From positions 1-64,000 of IMG/VR virus record IMGVR_UViG_3300042923_000619: DNA of 64,000 nucleotides. One strand, written 5' to 3'. Below, in pieces: positions 17,206-25,697 of this stretch (the stretch's first letter is position 1; each line of letters starts with the position of its first letter). The DNA is from a virus. A program made the translations under genes and the position numbers. The notes below the pieces were generated by a model. It saw only the letters and a program-made list of their open reading frames with translations, was not told where the DNA came from and ran no database searches.

Positions 17206-18489
17206 ATGGGAAGTCAAATATTTGCAGATAGTAAATTGCAATATTACCCTACATCAGAAATAGAAACTACTAAAATATTATCTGTGTTATGTAGTAGTGT
17301 AACTTATAAGAAAGGATATCAAGAAGAATATGACAAGATTGAAACATTATTAAAGAACAAATACTTTGACAATAAAGATAATATTGACTGTAGATTAACT
17401 CAGTACATAGCAAACTATATGTGTAATAATCCAAAAACATATGATTTTATGAATTGTACATATTTAGAAAATAGAGTTGTTGCTGATTTATTTGCTGGAA
17501 AAGGTGAATGGCTAAAGATATTTAAGACAATGTGTGAAAAGCAAAATATATTAATAGGAAATGAATTAGAAGAAAATAGATATAATGATATGGTTTCAGA
17601 TAATTTAATAGATTACCACTATAATTTACCTTTTGAAGAATTACAATTGCCAAAGAAAATAATAGATATAATGTTATTTAATCCTCCATATGGACAAACC
17701 AATGGAGAAAGAAATGTTAGAAGATACTTAAGAATGATATTAGAAAGAGATATTTTAAATTTTAAATCAGTAGTTGTATTTGTAGTAAAAACTGATGATT
17801 TACTAAATGTGGCTGATTTAATAACTCAAAACTTTAAATCATTGCTAGGATATAAAACACATGAAGAAGAATTTCAAAAGTTTGGACAAGTTGTGTTATT
17901 TGCTGAATTAAGAGATGAAGTCTTAAATTTAGATAAATCATCAGACGTAGCAAAATACAAAGAAGAATTGGAGCAGAATATAGCTTATATAAATTATATT
18001 AGTAATGAATATTTTAATCCATCTTATGTGGGAAAGAAATGTTATTGTACTAATAAAAATACCGATTATGAAAAAGCATTTGATAACTTTGAGTTTATTC
18101 AAAACAATAGCATTAAATATTCTAAAATGGATAAGGCTTGGAAATGGTTAATTGATGATACAAAAATAATTGATTTATCAGAAGAACAAATGTATATTCC
18201 TAAACCTTTAAAATCTGGAGAATTAGCAAACGTAATAGCTAGTGGTAAAATTAATGGTGAATTAGAGTTAGAAAATGGATTGGCACGACATATAGCAGTA
18301 GGTGGAGTAAAACAATTGACTTCACAACAAAAAGTTAAATCAACCAATCGACAAGGAGAAACAGAGTCTAAACTAGAAACCACTATACAAAACTTACCTT
18401 ATTTGAATTTGTTAATAAATAATAATGGATTTTTAGAAATAAAAGAACTAACTAATAATTCAAAAGAAATAGAGGAGGAAACTGAATAA
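17206..18489 (+). CDS. SAM-dependent (adenine-N6-type) DNA methyltransferase
   Basis: 427 residues. SAM-binding motif I is VVADLFAGKGEWL (~91-103) and the catalytic motif IV is FNPPYGQT (~158-165), the NPPY form used for exocyclic amino methylation of adenine. GNELEENRY after motif I fits the acidic residue that binds the SAM ribose. The C-terminal ~150 residues have no clear domain and may read DNA. AAGGAGATG precedes ATG 17206. Its stop overlaps the helicase start, so the two are co-translated and probably act together, for example in protective modification of phage DNA. Confidence 0.8.
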   Translation: MGSQIFADSKLQYYPTSEIETTKILSVLCSSVTYKKGYQEEYDKIETLLKNKYFDNKDNIDCRLTQYIANYMCNNPKTYDFMNCTYLENRVVADLFAGKGEWLKIFKTMCEKQNILIGNELEENRYNDMVSDNLIDYHYNLPFEELQLPKKIIDIMLFNPPYGQTNGERNVRRYLRMILERDILNFKSVVVFVVKTDDLLNVADLITQNFKSLLGYKTHEEEFQKFGQVVLFAELRDEVLNLDKSSDVAKYKEELEQNIAYINYISNEYFNPSYVGKKCYCTNKNTDYEKAFDNFEFIQNNSIKYSKMDKAWKWLIDDTKIIDLSEEQMYIPKPLKSGELANVIASGKINGELELENGLARHIAVGGVKQLTSQQKVKSTNRQGETESKLETTIQNLPYLNLLINNNGFLEIKELTNNSKEIEEETE

Positions 18490-21041
18490 TGATGCCATAT
18501 ATAAGGAGTAAAGGTGAAAATGCAATAACTTGTAATTGTGATTTAGCTATAATAAAAGAAAACAATGAGCCATTATTAATATCTTTATTTGATTATGGAA
18601 TAAAAACAAAAAAGATAGTTGCTGACTTTTATAAAAGAAACTTTTATTCCGAAATAACATTAGAAGATAGAGAAAATGTTAGATTCTCAAAAAGGATTTC
18701 TATTCCATATAATGATTATTCTTATATGTCTAAAAGTGATAGACAAGGAGAATTAACACATACAATTATAAGAAGTAAGAATGTTGATAAATATATAATT
18801 GATTGGGATAATAAAGGTAAAATATCTTCAATAGTAAATTATATTAGAAATAAATTATATATACCAATGACAGAAGAAATCTTCATAGAATTAAAAGCTG
18901 ATTCATTAATATCTGAATTAGATGTTTTTACAAACAATCCTATATTTGAAAATTTAAAAGCATATTCTTTTAATGAATATTGGTTTAAGCAAAAATTAGA
19001 AGAATATAAAGGACAAAGAAAAGCCGATACTTTTGATTGGAATGAAATAGAAACCATACAAGATTATATTTATACATTTTTAGAACCAATTAAAAGTAAA
19101 ATATCTAAAACAATAACACCCTTGTATAATCCTAATAATATTAATGATGGAATATTTGAAGGAGTACAACCATTTGAAGGTCAACTTCCAATAATTCAAG
19201 GTGGAATTGAAGTATTAAAACAAGATAAATTTGTATATGTTGGGGCTGAGATGGGCTGTGGTAAAACTATTTGTGGTATTAAAATAAATCATAATTATTT
19301 AAAAGCAAATAAAGATAATTACACTACTTTAGTAATTGCTCCAGCAATAACATTATCTCAATGGGTGGATGAAATTAAACGTTCTTTCAATGAAAAGGTT
19401 AATATAATTACATTAAAGAAAACAGAAGATTTCATTAAATGGTACAGATCAAGAAATACTCATAAATCACAAATTACATATTTATTAATAGGAAAAGAAA
19501 CTTTTAAATTGAGTTATGCCACAGAACCTAGTTATAATAAATCTAAGCAATTGGTTCAATTTAAAGAAATGGATGATTATTACAAGAATAACTATTATAC
19601 TAAAAGAGATTATATGTATTCCACAAGAAAACAAATTAAAGAGGTATTAACTTGCCCTAAATGTGGTAAGCCATTAAAGAATCCTAATATTACATCAGAA
19701 GACAAGTTCTTTGAAGACAAAGACTTTAAGAAACCAAATAAGGGAAATTATAAATGTAATAATTGTGGTGAAATATTATGGTCAGCTACATATAATAAGA
19801 CGAAAAAAACAAGTGCAATAGATTATATACATAGAAAAGGAATTAAATTTGATAGTATAATTTTAGATGAAGCACACGAATCCAATAATTCAGGTTCAAT
19901 AATTGGGAATGCTACAAGAACAGTATTAAGAAATCATACTAAAAAAGTAATTGCCTTATCTGGAACAAATAATAATGGTTACGCTTCAAGCTTACATAAT
20001 CTATTTATGGCTTTATGCCCTAATAAATTAATAAAAGATGGATGCTTAGATGTAAAAGATTTTGTTAAAAAATATGGAACTTTACAAGCAGTAACACCTT
20101 TGAAAGATGAAAGAAGAAGTTATTATTCAAGAGGAAAAGCAGAAATAAAAGATAGTGAATTTAAAGAAATTGAAGGTATAAATCCTATTGTATTTACCAA
20201 GTATTTAGCTTCTAATTCTATATTTGCTACTTTAGATGATTTAAAGGACGATTTACCACCTATTAAGGAAATGTATATACCAATTCAACCTTTGGATCAA
20301 CAATATCATGCTACAAGAAATTTATTTGAGGATATAAAGAAAGTAAATTGTTTCAATGCAAAAATGTATATTGATAGTATAGTTAAGCATTACATAAATA
20401 ATCCTGTTGAATGGGATAGCATAGAAATAACAAATGGAGATAATCCTAAAACAGTTAAACCACAAAACTTATACATAGAAGGAAATTTACCTAAAGAAGA
20501 TGAATTGATAAATATAGTAAAACAAGAACACTCAGAAGGAAGAAAAGTATGGATATATACTGACTTTAATAATGGTGGCAATTATATGAAAGAAACTCCA
20601 ATTCCTAAAAGACTGAAAAAAGCTTTAGAAAATGAAGGATTAAGAGTATTTTTATTAAGTACATCTGTAAGTACATATGATAGAAAAGAAACTATAGAAA
20701 ACAACAAAGATAAATATGATGTATTTATATGTAATCCTAGACTTGTAAATGTAGGTATTAATTTAGTATTCTGTCCTACATACATATTTTATATGCCTAG
20801 TTATAGAGTTGATATTGTAAGCCAAGCAAGTAGACGTGGCTACAGAGCAAATAGCACATTAGAGAATAGAATATATCACCTATATTATAAAGATACTATA
20901 GAAGATGAAATAATCAAAAGATACCAAAGAAAACTTGCAGAAAGTAATGCAATCAATGGTAAATTTAATGTACAATTAGAAGATGACAAAAAGATTAGAA
21001 CCGCTAGTCAATTCTCAAGCAAGTTAAATCAAGGGTTATAA
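18489..21041 (+). CDS. SNF2-like DEAH helicase/translocase with zinc-ribbon insert
   Basis: 850 residues. Walker A is GAEMGCGKT (252-260). A four-cysteine zinc ribbon (CPKCGKPL and CNNCGEIL, ~388-424) interrupts the first RecA domain. Walker B is IILDEAH (~456-462) and motif III is ALSGT. In the second RecA domain, motif V is RLVNVGINL and motif VI is SQASRRGYRANS. The N-terminal 230 residues have no clear family. The zinc-ribbon insert and pairing with an overlapping methyltransferase gene recall helicase-methylase pairs of large mobile elements. No nuclease motif is seen, so restriction by this protein alone is unlikely. Confidence 0.85.
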   Translation: MMPYIRSKGENAITCNCDLAIIKENNEPLLISLFDYGIKTKKIVADFYKRNFYSEITLEDRENVRFSKRISIPYNDYSYMSKSDRQGELTHTIIRSKNVDKYIIDWDNKGKISSIVNYIRNKLYIPMTEEIFIELKADSLISELDVFTNNPIFENLKAYSFNEYWFKQKLEEYKGQRKADTFDWNEIETIQDYIYTFLEPIKSKISKTITPLYNPNNINDGIFEGVQPFEGQLPIIQGGIEVLKQDKFVYVGAEMGCGKTICGIKINHNYLKANKDNYTTLVIAPAITLSQWVDEIKRSFNEKVNIITLKKTEDFIKWYRSRNTHKSQITYLLIGKETFKLSYATEPSYNKSKQLVQFKEMDDYYKNNYYTKRDYMYSTRKQIKEVLTCPKCGKPLKNPNITSEDKFFEDKDFKKPNKGNYKCNNCGEILWSATYNKTKKTSAIDYIHRKGIKFDSIILDEAHESNNSGSIIGNATRTVLRNHTKKVIALSGTNNNGYASSLHNLFMALCPNKLIKDGCLDVKDFVKKYGTLQAVTPLKDERRSYYSRGKAEIKDSEFKEIEGINPIVFTKYLASNSIFATLDDLKDDLPPIKEMYIPIQPLDQQYHATRNLFEDIKKVNCFNAKMYIDSIVKHYINNPVEWDSIEITNGDNPKTVKPQNLYIEGNLPKEDELINIVKQEHSEGRKVWIYTDFNNGGNYMKETPIPKRLKKALENEGLRVFLLSTSVSTYDRKETIENNKDKYDVFICNPRLVNVGINLVFCPTYIFYMPSYRVDIVSQASRRGYRANSTLENRIYHLYYKDTIEDEIIKRYQRKLAESNAINGKFNVQLEDDKKIRTASQFSSKLNQGL

Positions 21042-21069
21042 ATTATTTAAACAAATTAATAGAAATACA

Positions 21070-21098
21070 TTGACATAATTAATTAATAAGAGTAAAAT
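21070..21098 (+). promoter_or_regulatory. Sigma-A-type promoter of the ligase transcript
   Basis: TTGACA (21070-21075), 17 bp, TAAAAT (21093-21098); start near 21105. The upstream block AACAAATTAATAGAAATAC (from 21050) matches that at 6799. Confidence 0.7.
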
Positions 21099-21101
21099 AT
21101 A

Positions 21102-21150
21102 AATTGTGGAGGAGATAAAACCCAAATAGTCCAAGCTTTCCTTCACAATT
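21102..21150 (+). promoter_or_regulatory. 5'-leader hairpin sequestering a GGAGGA sequence
   Basis: AATTGTGGAGGA (21102-21113) pairs over 12 positions (one G-U) with TCCTTCACAATT (21139-21150). It forms the very start of the predicted ligase mRNA. The SD-like GGAGGA in the stem has no start codon after it. It may be a 5'-stabilising or regulatory hairpin; the true ribosome site is at 21176-21181. Confidence 0.5.
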
Positions 21151-21188
21151 ACATAATAACAAATTAATAGAATAAAGGAGATAGAGAA

Positions 21189-22484
21189 ATGGAAGAAGTA
21201 ATAAAAATAATTGAGGATTTAAGAAATACCAATGGAACGAACGATAAAATTTCAATACTACAAAAGAATAAGGATAATAAATTACTAAAGAAAGTTTTGT
21301 TGTATACATATGACCCTTTTAGGAAATATGGTATTAGTGAAAAAACATTAGAAACTGATGTACCTCATAATGAGCCAAGTTTTGATATATTTGAATTATT
21401 AGATATATTAGCTAGTTCCAATATAAATGATTCACTAAGAGGTAAAACAAATTCATTTTTATCAAGTGTAAAATTTAAAAACAATAAAGAAATGGAATTA
21501 TATAAAGGGATATTACTAAAAGATTTAAAACTTGGTTGCAATGTTTCTACTATAAATAAGATATGGAAAGACTTAATTCCAGAATTTAATGTTCAATTAG
21601 CAAATTCGTACTTCAAAGAAAAGGAAGGATTTTTAAAAGGGAGAACTTTTATATTATCTACAAAATTAGATGGAAATAGACTTGTTATAATCAAAAGAAA
21701 TGGTATTATAGAGTTTTACACTAGACAAGGAAAACTAATGGAAGGTTTAGTAGAAATAGAAACTGATGGTAAATTGCTTTTAGATAATATGGTATATGAT
21801 GGTGAGTTAATTTCTGAAAATATTGATAACTTACCTAGCGATGAATTATTTAGAGTAACTATGACAAAAGCTAGAAAAGATGGAGTTAAAACAGGATTAA
21901 TATTTAATTGTTTTGACATGTTACCATTAGATGAATTTGAAAAAGGTAAATCAAAAGAAGGGTGCTTAACTAGAAAAACTAAACTAAAAGAATTACTTGA
22001 ATCATTAAATTTACAATACATAGTAAATGTAGAAAATTTATACGTAGGAAATGATGAATCAGAAATAATGAAATGGTTAAATTGGGCTAAATCAAATAAT
22101 CTTGAAGGTATAATGTTACAGATAGCTAGTGCAGTATATGAATGTAAAAGAACAAAAACAACATTAAAAATAAAGCAGTTCCAAGACGCTGATTTAAAAG
22201 TATTAGATATTATTGAAGGTACAGGTAAAAATGTTGGTAAATTAGGTGCTATAACAGTACAATTTGAAGTTGATGGTAAATTATATACTTGTGATTGTGG
22301 TTCTGGTTTCAGTGATGATGAAAGAAGTTTATACTATAATAATAAAGAATTGCTATTAGGAAAGATAGTCACAATAGGTTATTTTGAAATAAGTCAAAAT
22401 AGTAAAACAAAAGAATATGGACTTCGTTTTCCAACATGGAAGGGAATAATTAGACATGATAAAACTGAAATAAGTATGTATTAG
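21189..22484 (+). CDS. ATP-dependent DNA ligase
   Basis: 431 residues, similar in layout to T4/T7-type ligases. The nucleotidyltransferase motif I is STKLDGNRL with the adenylated lysine at about Lys159. Further motifs are FYTRQGK, MVYDGELI (III), NLEGIML (IV) and TLKIKQF (V). The C-terminal ~100 residues form the OB fold (LGAITVQFEVDGK, CGSGFSDDER). It joins nicks in phage DNA using ATP, whereas the host enzyme would use NAD. AAAGGAGA precedes ATG 21189. It has its own promoter and leader hairpin. Confidence 0.92.
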   Translation: MEEVIKIIEDLRNTNGTNDKISILQKNKDNKLLKKVLLYTYDPFRKYGISEKTLETDVPHNEPSFDIFELLDILASSNINDSLRGKTNSFLSSVKFKNNKEMELYKGILLKDLKLGCNVSTINKIWKDLIPEFNVQLANSYFKEKEGFLKGRTFILSTKLDGNRLVIIKRNGIIEFYTRQGKLMEGLVEIETDGKLLLDNMVYDGELISENIDNLPSDELFRVTMTKARKDGVKTGLIFNCFDMLPLDEFEKGKSKEGCLTRKTKLKELLESLNLQYIVNVENLYVGNDESEIMKWLNWAKSNNLEGIMLQIASAVYECKRTKTTLKIKQFQDADLKVLDIIEGTGKNVGKLGAITVQFEVDGKLYTCDCGSGFSDDERSLYYNNKELLLGKIVTIGYFEISQNSKTKEYGLRFPTWKGIIRHDKTEISMY

Positions 22485-22496
22485 AAAGGAAATTAT

Positions 22497-23261
22497 ATGA
22501 AAAAGATTGATAGAACAGGAGAAACAAATACCAATAAATATGGAAGTGAAATGACTATTATTAAATATCATAATGCAAATGATATGGTTGTTGAATTTAA
22601 AAATGATTATAAAACCAAACCTCAATATAAAGATTTCAAAAAAGGAAATGTAAAAAATCCATATGATAAAACTGTTTTTAATATTGGTTATTTAGGAGAA
22701 GGGATATATACATCTAGAACAAATAATATAAAGAATATTCAATATATCTATTGGATAAGTCTATTTTCAAGATGTTATGGAGAATCAGAATTACTAAAAA
22801 GACCAAGATATAAAGATTGCACAATATGTGAGGAATGGCACAACTTTCAAAACTTTGCAGAATGGTTTGATAATAACTATTATGAGATTGATAATGAGAA
22901 AATGTGTTTGGATAAAGACATTTTGGTAAAAGGGAATAAGGTTTATAGTCCTGATACTTGTATTTTTGTTCCTGATAGAATAAATTGTTTATTCGTAAAG
23001 TCAAATAATGTACGAGGAGATTATCCAATCGGTGTAAGCAAAAGCAGAAATACAACTAATAAACATTTCTTATGTAGATGTAATACATTAGATAAAAGTG
23101 TTTATTTAGGACATTATCAAACACCAGAAGAAGCATTTTACAAAGGTTATAAGCCATTTAAAGAACAATATATAAAACAAGTAGCAAATGAATATAAAGA
23201 CAAGATACCAAAAGTTTTATATGATGCTTTATATAGATATGAAGTTGAAATTACTGATTAA
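22497..23261 (+). CDS. HNH homing endonuclease (AP2-type)
   Basis: 254 residues. Core signatures: WISLFSRCYGES, CTICEEWHNFQNFAEWFDNN, CLDKDILVKGNKVYSPDTC and FVPDRINCLF, followed by an AP2-like C-terminus (GVSKSRNTTNKHFLCR ... YLGHYQTPEEAFYKGY). This is the free-standing phage HNH family related to the 1679-2656 protein. It lies 12 nt after the ligase gene with AGAAAGGAAA as ribosome site. Likely a selfish gene that nicks or cuts a related phage locus. Confidence 0.8.
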   Translation: MKKIDRTGETNTNKYGSEMTIIKYHNANDMVVEFKNDYKTKPQYKDFKKGNVKNPYDKTVFNIGYLGEGIYTSRTNNIKNIQYIYWISLFSRCYGESELLKRPRYKDCTICEEWHNFQNFAEWFDNNYYEIDNEKMCLDKDILVKGNKVYSPDTCIFVPDRINCLFVKSNNVRGDYPIGVSKSRNTTNKHFLCRCNTLDKSVYLGHYQTPEEAFYKGYKPFKEQYIKQVANEYKDKIPKVLYDALYRYEVEITD

Positions 23262-23321
23262 ATAAATTAACAGAACCCAATAAAAGTTAAATTTTACAAG
23301 GAGTTGAAAGGATGTGATTTA

Positions 23322-23657
23322 ATGAACGATTTTTTAATTACAAAAATTACTTGTCATTGTGATATGATTAGGAAAGGTAAACCATGTTCATGTGAGCCAA
23401 TACAAGATAGATATGTTCAAGAAGCTATACAAATGATTAATAATGAGAATTTACAATCATATATTGAAGAACTCTCGGAAGGTTGGAAAACAATATGGAT
23501 TTATAAAGATGACTATATGTTAGAAATAATAAAACAACTTCCTAACAATCCTAAATCAACTTTTGAACATTGGATTTTAGGTAAAGCTTTTGGATATGCT
23601 GATGAAGCTATTAAAAACTTTATATCAAATAAAATAAATAAATATAAAAGGAGATAA
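23322..23657 (+). CDS. Hypothetical protein
   Basis: About 111 residues. An early cysteine/histidine cluster (ITCHCDMI ... PCSCEP) could bind a metal. The rest is helical and acidic. ATG 23322 is preferred because AAAGGATG lies 8-13 nt upstream; TTG 23304 directly abuts AAGGAG and is less likely. Function unknown. Confidence 0.55.
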   Translation: MNDFLITKITCHCDMIRKGKPCSCEPIQDRYVQEAIQMINNENLQSYIEELSEGWKTIWIYKDDYMLEIIKQLPNNPKSTFEHWILGKAFGYADEAIKNFISNKINKYKRR

Positions 23658-23662
23658 TAAAA

Positions 23663-23986
23663 ATGAGTTATGAATGTGAAAAATTTGAAGAAATTGAATC
23701 ACCAATAAATTGTGAGAATCCAACATTAATACAAATACTAGAAGAATTAAATAGATTAAAATTAGAAAATGAATTACTTAAAGCAGATAAAAAAGAAATG
23801 CTAAGAGAAATTCAACAATTAAAAAATGACAAGATGGTATTACATAATAAATTTGATGAAAATAATCAATACACTACTGTAGTAGATGGAAATGACGATT
23901 TAAGTTATATAGATGAATATGCTAAAGGATTAGACTTATTTAAAGATAATTATAAAATTGGTGGAAATGATATAAAAAATCAATAA
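23663..23986 (+). CDS. Coiled-coil protein
   Basis: 107 residues. Residues ~22-62 form a strong coiled coil (LIQILEELNRLKLENELLKA and onward); the C-terminus is acidic. AAAGGAGAT precedes ATG 23663, 5 nt after the previous stop. Function unknown; possibly an adaptor or scaffold. Confidence 0.55.
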   Translation: MSYECEKFEEIESPINCENPTLIQILEELNRLKLENELLKADKKEMLREIQQLKNDKMVLHNKFDENNQYTTVVDGNDDLSYIDEYAKGLDLFKDNYKIGGNDIKNQ

Positions 23987-24018
23987 ACAGATTAATAGAA
24001 GAATGGAGAATTAAAAAT

Positions 24019-24723
24019 ATGAAATATTATGGATTAAGAGTTTACGATTTAGAAGAAAGTATAATAGCAAGTTCATTACCAATGTTAAAAAAGAAATTAT
24101 CATCAGAAGAATTTGAAAATGAAGTATCAAATTTAAAAATTGTAATTGAATTATATGGAAAAGAAAAAATGATGTATTTTTCTAATTTATCAAAAGATGA
24201 ATTAAATTTATTACCCGAATCAATTATTAAAGCAGTAAAACATTTTAAAAGAGCAATAAATTTAGGCAATGCAAAACCAAATTCAGGACACGACTGCTTC
24301 AGTAAGGGTTGTATGATTGCTGTAAATATCGAAGCAGATCAAAGTTTTTGGTTGCAATGGGAAAGATATCATCATCAAGACACGGTATCTAGTATGAGTA
24401 CAATGCACAGTTTATGTAAGTTTGACTTATATGATGGGTTATTTAGTGAATGGACTGACAAAAGACAAATAGATATATTAAATGAAAAGATAGTAGAATA
24501 CAATGAAAATCCAACACAAGATAATTTTCAAAAAGTGATTCACAATTGCCCTGAAGGAATTGAATTATGTAGAAGATTAGATAGTAATTATCTTCAATTC
24601 AAGACCATGCATAGTCAAAGAGAATTTCATAAAATGTATAGTTGGTCAAAAGATTTTTTAAGATTATGTGATGAATTACCATACTTTAAAGAATTATGTT
24701 TAAATAAAAAGGAGGATAAATAG
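24019..24723 (+). CDS. Conserved phage protein, possibly ThyX-like (flavin thymidylate synthase fold)
   Basis: 234 residues. The pattern GHDCFSKGC, then FWLQWERYHHQDTVSSMSTMH and later SNYLQFKTMHSQREFHKM ... FLRLCDELPY belongs to a widespread phage family I have seen only as hypothetical. The ERYHHQDTVSS-x-STMH stretch is reminiscent of the ThyX RHR-x7-S motif, and the later arginine/glutamine helix of its dUMP-binding helix. With dUTPase and NrdD in the same arm, a nucleotide role is attractive but unproven. GGAGAA precedes ATG 24019. Confidence 0.45.
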   Translation: MKYYGLRVYDLEESIIASSLPMLKKKLSSEEFENEVSNLKIVIELYGKEKMMYFSNLSKDELNLLPESIIKAVKHFKRAINLGNAKPNSGHDCFSKGCMIAVNIEADQSFWLQWERYHHQDTVSSMSTMHSLCKFDLYDGLFSEWTDKRQIDILNEKIVEYNENPTQDNFQKVIHNCPEGIELCRRLDSNYLQFKTMHSQREFHKMYSWSKDFLRLCDELPYFKELCLNKKEDK

Positions 24724-24724
24724 T

Positions 24725-24925
24725 ATGAATGTATATGAATTACTTCAAAGTGAGAATGAAACAATTACACCTGAAATAGCATGTATTGAAATTAGCTTAC
24801 AAACATTTGTTAAATTGGGCAAAATAAGTGACAAACAAAGAATTTCTTTTCTAAAGAGTATTTATTGTGGTGAACAAATTAGTAGTGCTCTTAAAAAATA
24901 TAATGATTTTATACGAAATATTTAA
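24725..24925 (+). CDS. Small soluble protein, paralogue of the 14689 gene
   Basis: 66 residues. It aligns along its length with residues ~4-65 of the 14689 protein (ITPEIACIEISLQTFVKLG versus VSSDLACMEMCLQTMIKLG, then DKQRISFLKS versus NKQRIEFLKS) but lacks the membrane helix. AAAAGGAGG precedes ATG 24725, which follows the previous stop by one base. Function unknown. Confidence 0.6.
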   Translation: MNVYELLQSENETITPEIACIEISLQTFVKLGKISDKQRISFLKSIYCGEQISSALKKYNDFIRNI

Positions 24926-24990
24926 TAATTAATCCAAATAAAATAAAAGGATAATTTTAACAAATTAATATATAAGGAGAGGATAATTTT

Positions 24991-25170
24991 ATGATTGTAA
25001 AAGATTTAATAGAAGAGTTGCAAAAGTTAGACCAGTATAAACAGATAGGGATTTTATATACAGATGACGAAGATGATACATTTTTCCCAAGTAGAACAAT
25101 ATGTATTCAAAGCGAAGAAAATATGGAAGATAAAATCAAATGGAAAAATGGTGGTTATTATTTATTTTAA
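24991..25170 (+). CDS. Small acidic protein
   Basis: 59 residues: MIVKDLIEELQKLDQYKQIG, then an acidic YTDDEDDTFF turn and a C-terminal KNGGYYLF. AAGGAGAGG precedes ATG 24991 and AACAAATTAATA (24959-24970) lies upstream. Last gene of the plus-strand arm. Unknown function. Confidence 0.55.
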   Translation: MIVKDLIEELQKLDQYKQIGILYTDDEDDTFFPSRTICIQSEENMEDKIKWKNGGYYLF

Positions 25171-25181
25171 ATATTAAAAAA

Positions 25182-25253
25182 GAAAAAAATAAGGGAGTTA
25201 TAAATATAGTAAATAACAAATTAATGTTAAATATTATATTTATAACTCCCTTA
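25182..25253 (-). terminator. Long intrinsic terminator, minus strand
   Basis: A 19-bp perfect inverted repeat (25190-25208 and 25235-25253, arm AAGGGAGTTATAAATATA plus one base) with a 26-nt loop. On the minus strand the stem is followed by TTATTTTTTTCTTTTTT, a very strong U-tract. It ends transcription arriving from the 25.4-29 kb genes. The loop contains a variant of the intergenic motif (AACAAATTAATG, plus sense). Confidence 0.8.
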
Positions 25254-25258
25254 AGGTG

Positions 25259-25286
25259 TTGACATTTAATTTAAAAAGTGTATAAT
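25259..25286 (+). promoter_or_regulatory. Consensus sigma-A promoter of the small RNA
   Basis: Perfect TTGACA (25259-25264) and perfect TATAAT (25281-25286) with 16-bp spacing; predicted start ~25292. No coding region lies downstream on this strand. Confidence 0.75.
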
Positions 25287-25291
25287 TATAG

Positions 25292-25370
25292 TTACAGAGA
25301 ATATTAATGACCATGATTTCTCTGTGGTTTTGTGTAAGAAGTTGGCTTGTGAAAGTTGACTTCTTTTTAT
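25292..25370 (+). ncRNA. Candidate ~80-nt phage small RNA
   Basis: The transcript from the consensus promoter would fold into two hairpins: ACAGAGAA/TTCTCTGT (25294-25301 and 25318-25325), then an 11-bp GAAGTTGGCTT/AAGTTGACTTC stem with GTGA loop (25338-25348 and 25353-25363), ending in TTTTTATT. The second is a classical terminator. No start codon with ribosome site lies inside. Its 3' end overlaps the end of the convergent XhlA-like gene by 4 nt. Function unknown; a trans-acting or 3'-overlapping antisense role is possible. Confidence 0.6.
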
Positions 25371-25678
25371 TTACCAGTATATCTAGCTATTGCAAATCCT
25401 ATAACTCCTGTTATTACTGAACCTATTAAAGTAGTTATAATTTGATTCCAATTCTTAGCTGGAACTTCTTTTAATTCTTTTAATGTTGTACTCACTTCAT
25501 TCATTTGTGTACCTAGATTTTCTAATTTTACTAATATAGTTTGAACGGCTGTATTATTATCATTTGAATCTTTCTCTAACTTTTCACATTTTTTATATAA
25601 TTCAGCAACATCTTGAAAAACTATATCTACCTTTGTTGATAATTCTGCTATTTTTTGTATAATTGTATCATTATCCAT
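25367..25678 (-). CDS. XhlA-like haemolysin/holin-associated membrane protein
   Basis: 103 residues. ATG 25678 has AAGGAGG 8 nt upstream; the longer in-frame reading to 25741 would run over that site and the neighbouring gene. A coiled coil with heptads (IAELSTKVDIVFQDVAELYK onward) precedes one C-terminal membrane helix (TLIGSVITGVIGFAIARY), the layout of XhlA/BhlA proteins that anchor holin-endolysin systems in prophages. It is the most distal gene of the minus-strand lysis-like group. Confidence 0.6.
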   Translation of the reverse strand: MDNDTIIQKIAELSTKVDIVFQDVAELYKKCEKLEKDSNDNNTAVQTILVKLENLGTQMNEVSTTLKELKEVPAKNWNQIITTLIGSVITGVIGFAIARYTGK

Positions 25679-25697
25679 TGTAATACCTCCTTGTAAA

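Larger units (their letters stand above)
958..24970 (+). repeat. Dispersed intergenic motif AAYAAATTAATA
   Basis: Exact or near copies on the plus strand start at 958, 1637, 6691, 6799, 7187, 7540, 9379, 9847, 11536, 15026, 16634, 17111, 21050, 21158, 23261, 23986 and 24959, almost always between a stop codon and the next ribosome site or promoter. Reverse-complement copies (TATTAATTTATT) occur in gaps of the minus-strand arm, for example 26217, 27862, 29915 and 30122 and near 53917 and 54890. Orientation follows transcription on both arms. Confidence 0.6.
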
